From: Candidatus Aminicenantes bacterium UBA6228
Lineage (GTDB): Bacteria > Acidobacteriota > Aminicenantia > Aminicenantales > Saccharicenantaceae
Direction: 5' to 3'
DNA: 64,000 nucleotides
Assembly (NCBI GenBank): GCA_002441005.1
Contig: DJWO01000004.1
Location: forward strand, 1-64,000
This document shows, piece by piece, positions 61,465 to 64,000 of this stretch. A program made the position numbers and the translations under genes. Below the pieces are notes generated by a model that worked only from the letters and a program-made list of their open reading frames with translations, was not told the origin of the DNA and made no database searches. Positions within the stretch are counted from its first letter, which is position 1, and the number at the start of each line of letters is the position of its first letter.

Positions 61465-62448
61465 TCAGTTAAGATCCTTCTCCTTAGCAGATAACTTAAC
61501 CAGATATTTGGCCACATAAGGTGCCTCGGACCTGACAATCGAGTATAAATAACCATCGTCATCCATCGCCACCGGGAAATGGTCCAATTTTAGCTTAGTC
61601 ACAGGTTTGTTGCCTTTGACCAGTATCAATTCCGATTTCCCTTTTTCCCCGTCAAAGAGAGATACATAGAATAAATCCCTGTGCTCGAAAATAGCATAGT
61701 CCACCGACATGATAGCGAAACCCTGTGCGAATTCAATTAGCTGCCTGGGCTTAAAATACTCAGAAGGAGGCTCGATCTTTTTTTCTAATCGGCCATCTTT
61801 ATAAACGTAGATCTCAAACTTATAAGGATTAATAAAACAAACCCGGCCACTTTCCGGGCAACAGACCCTGAATGGCAACTTGGCGATAGGAAAATTCTTA
61901 TATTTACTAAATTTTGAAGGTGCCTCAAAGGGCTCTCCGAATGAAGAGATATAATTGCCTTGCTGATCATAGACTTGAATTATTCTGTCTTTTTTGTAGC
62001 CAACCGCCAGAATTTTACCTTCTCTATCCACATCGAGATGGTTCATCTGGAAATCAACCGGAAAAGAGTTAAGAAATTGTCCGCCTTCATCAAATATGTA
62101 TATTTTTCTTGTCCCACCAACAATAACATGGCCCTTTCCATCGGTGGCGATGGATCTGAGATCATTCTCAAATTCTCCAGGACCCTGGCCTGTTTTCCCG
62201 ATGCTTGCTACAAACTCCCCAGTCTTGCTGTATTTTTGAACACGAATGATTTTATCGTCTAAAATATAAATAAAGTTGGAACCAAGAGCCAGGTCAGTTA
62301 TGTTCCCAATTATTTCCTGTTCGTTTGAACTGTCTTTACCAATGGTCAGAACAGGCAAGAGTTTAATTTCTTGAGCATAAGAGGTGCTCAGGAAAATAAA
62401 TAAAAAAGTCAGACCAGCCATAAATTTGAAGAACCTTTTATCAGCCAT
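61465..62448 (-). CDS. Secreted 6-bladed beta-propeller protein
   Basis: This 327-residue protein has a signal peptide (about 1-25, ending TSYAQ) and a propeller of six blades: GNITDLALGSNFIYILDD, KTGQGPGEFENDLRSIATDGKGHVIVGG, FDEGGQFLNSF, DREGKILAVGY, YDQQGNYISSFGEP, and MDDDGYLYSIV near the end. AAGAAGG precedes the ATG. Proteins of this kind bind ligands or other proteins, and many copies exist in this lineage, but the function is not established. This is the only clearly intact member of the family in the window. It follows the frameshifted relative on the same strand and may share a promoter history with it. Confidence 0.85.
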   Translation of the reverse strand: MADKRFFKFMAGLTFLFIFLSTSYAQEIKLLPVLTIGKDSSNEQEIIGNITDLALGSNFIYILDDKIIRVQKYSKTGEFVASIGKTGQGPGEFENDLRSIATDGKGHVIVGGTRKIYIFDEGGQFLNSFPVDFQMNHLDVDREGKILAVGYKKDRIIQVYDQQGNYISSFGEPFEAPSKFSKYKNFPIAKLPFRVCCPESGRVCFINPYKFEIYVYKDGRLEKKIEPPSEYFKPRQLIEFAQGFAIMSVDYAIFEHRDLFYVSLFDGEKGKSELILVKGNKPVTKLKLDHFPVAMDDDGYLYSIVRSEAPYVAKYLVKLSAKEKDLN

Positions 62449-62929
62449 GAGACCTTCTTTTAGTCATTTTAGCTTCATCGCCTTAAATCATTCCAGCCAT
62501 TATGGTTTTTATAACTTATTCTCCACAAAATCAAACAGACCCAGCGTCAGGAAGGTTATCCGCAGATACAATGAAAAGAGGTTACATCAGAGCCTGGGGA
62601 TATATGACCGGCCATCCCAGCCTTATTATGAGCTAGTAGTGAGCATGGCATGTTATTTAAAGGAAATACACCTGAAAAGAAGGCTATATTTGGTCCCGAC
62701 TGCTAAACCGTCTCAGACGCCCGGGCCATAGAAATTGAGGTAACGAAAGATACTACGTCCAGAGCGAGATAATCTGGCGGCTAATGTCACTCGGCTACTC
62801 CGGCCTGGAAATCCATGGTGCAAAGTCTACTGCTTATTCACAAAACGACTTATTCACCACAGAAGACTTTGAAACCTGGTCATGGCTGAATAGAAAGCGT
62901 AAGAAGAGTGTTCCTTCCCTCAGTGATTC
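62449..62929 (+). pseudogene. IS3-type transposase OrfB remnant and further unassigned relic
   Basis: A plus-strand frame to 62731 contains VRKVIRRYNEKRLHQSLGIYDRPSQPYYE, the end of the rve integrase domain of IS3-family OrfB ('I..YN..RlHqSLGy.tP'). No catalytic DDE residues remain. From about 62740 another frame (RYYVQSEIIWRLMSLGYSGLEI; FETWSWLNRKRKKS) looks coding but was not identified. The propeller gene on the minus strand ends at 62930. Confidence 0.65.
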
Positions 62930-64000
62930 TTATTCTAAAATCCCTTTTAAATTTTTTATCTTTCTAATTATTATCCTATCCGACTCCTGATCAGCAAAAT
63001 AAATTTCTCCCCTGACCAGTCTGAATCTTTTCACCCGCTCCGTAGGCGACTTTAAAACTCTTCCGACCAAATAATATCTTACCTTCTTCTCCTGCCAGGA
63101 CCGCCTTTCTTTTTCAAAGGGCACAATGAAAATTTCGCCATCTTCATTCAGGAAGACCAGATTGTTTTCTTTATCAAAATAAGCATTATCAGCATCGAGA
63201 GAAGGCAGTTCTTTCTGTTTTTGGTCACTAACTCGCTGATTCTCAAGCCTGAAAACTATCTGCCCGTTTTCCCGGTCAACCACTGCCAATCCTTCTTTGT
63301 AAACAGAACCTGGCACATAATATGAAACGCCGACGTGTTGCTCGTCCAGGAATTTTCCATTGCTGATATTCCCGCCAATATCTTTAATCGTCCATTTCTC
63401 CCCGGGTTCATCATACTTTTTTAAGAAAAGGCTGGCTCCCACACCAAATAAATACAGGTTATCCTCACCCACAGGGAGAAAAAGAGCGGAGCCGGTAAAA
63501 GCAGTAGCTTTGGTATTTGTTGTGGTTGGCCCTGATCGCTTTATCGGACCCTGCCTAAACTTTTCTTTTCCAGTTTTTGTATCAAAAACTACCGTGTCCT
63601 CATAAAGACCGTCATAACCAAGAGCAGCTAAAGCCAGTTCTTTTCCAAATGGGTCAAAGATTATTCTCCTATCTCCCACACCATCAATCTTAAAGAGTTC
63701 ATCTCCTCCAAGAGTTAAGAACTGTAGAGTTCCAATAACCATAGGATCGCTGCCATAAGAAAGGATTATTTTCCCGTCCGGGGAAAATCCATGGAAGAAG
63801 CAATCGCGGTCAAGAGCTTTTTCGAGGATAAGTTTATTATCGGGATCATAAATTTCCAGCCTCGACCAGTCGGGGCGTATCTTATTAATCTGATCAGAAG
63901 GTTCTATAAAAAATAGAGCGCGATGCCCCGAGGAAGAAATATCAAGTCCCTTGAATATCATTCCAAGGGGAACTTTTCTCTCAAATACTACCTCTGTTCG
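62930..64000 (-). CDS. Beta-propeller (WD40/TolB-like) protein, 5' part outside the window
   Basis: The frame is open to the window edge, so the protein is longer than the 357 residues seen. It contains repeated blades (RLEIYDPDNKLILEKAL; FSPDGKIILSYGSD; FDPFGKELALAALG; VFDTKTGKEKFR; VDRENGQIVFRLENQ; FDKENNLVFLNEDGEIFIVPF). An internal ATG at 63961 is an unlikely start because the upstream residues fit the same repeat pattern (EVVFERKVPLG). The missing part should hold a signal peptide. It appears related in kind, but not closely in sequence, to the 6-bladed propellers nearby. Function unknown. Confidence 0.7.
   Translation of the reverse strand, partial: RTEVVFERKVPLGMIFKGLDISSSGHRALFFIEPSDQINKIRPDWSRLEIYDPDNKLILEKALDRDCFFHGFSPDGKIILSYGSDPMVIGTLQFLTLGGDELFKIDGVGDRRIIFDPFGKELALAALGYDGLYEDTVVFDTKTGKEKFRQGPIKRSGPTTTNTKATAFTGSALFLPVGEDNLYLFGVGASLFLKKYDEPGEKWTIKDIGGNISNGKFLDEQHVGVSYYVPGSVYKEGLAVVDRENGQIVFRLENQRVSDQKQKELPSLDADNAYFDKENNLVFLNEDGEIFIVPFEKERRSWQEKKVRYYLVGRVLKSPTERVKRFRLVRGEIYFADQESDRIIIRKIKNLKGILE

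Overview
The window looks like a chromosomal stretch from a Gram-negative, proteolytic, organotrophic bacterium. I infer a lineage near Acidobacteriota, possibly Candidatus Aminicenantes. The evidence is an Oar-like TonB-dependent receptor with an N-terminal carboxypeptidase-regulatory domain, two giant 'two-component regulator propeller' sensors, many secreted 6-bladed beta-propeller proteins, and exported peptidases of families M14, M24, M3 and S9 (two). No rRNA, tRNA or CRISPR array was seen.

Layout. 1-3.5 kb: an IS3-like orfA fragment, a TTG-started WbpP/TviC-like UDP-sugar C4-epimerase, a SAM methyltransferase, and a papain-like peptidase whose 3' end is duplicated as a pseudogene. 4-16.4 kb, minus strand: M14 carboxypeptidase and Oar-like receptor, then two propeller sensors ending in an AraC domain and a GGDEF domain. 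16.8-30.4 kb, GC-rich, minus strand: M24 aminopeptidase, GlmS, M3 oligopeptidase, GH29 fucosidase, SEC-C/TPR protein, outer-membrane barrel and S9 peptidase, separated by short interspersed repeats. 30.7-37 kb, plus strand: a predicted nickel-uptake locus with a perfect palindromic operator, TonB receptor, ECF S-component, methyltransferase, EcfT, a possible small membrane protein, EcfA and NikR. 37.3-40 kb: a truncated unknown gene, Mrr and an HNH endonuclease. 40.4-43 kb: a two-glycosyltransferase operon. 43.2-53.5 kb: an S9 peptidase, a Tat-exported sugar-isomerase-like protein, and many decayed genes (beta-propellers, TauE). 53.7-55.8 kb: Thi4 and ThiD-ThiN. 56.2-60.5 kb: serine hydrolase, thioesterase and an ABC transporter. 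60.5-64 kb: propeller proteins and an IS3 orfB remnant.

The most striking structure is a set of interspersed repeats (families A-D) present at about 14 sites, often as inverted pairs 100-340 bp apart. They sit at gene ends with notable precision. In four genes the stop codon itself lies inside the repeat: three unrelated proteins end in Gly-Thr-stop supplied by GGGACGTGA, and one ends in Asn-Gly-Asp-Thr-Leu-stop. They look like non-autonomous elements, probably moved by a transposase encoded elsewhere.

The most interesting gene system is the nickel locus. The operator and NikR argue for nickel, but the S-component lacks the NikM signature, a methyltransferase sits inside the operon, and the EcfT-EcfA gap holds a possible 56-residue membrane protein. 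This is compatible with uptake of a nickel chelate rather than the free ion. Several genes carry single lesions (Thi4 TAA at codon 13, an amber codon in one propeller, a G-run frameshift in another), so decay, assembly error or recoding should be separated by read-level checks.
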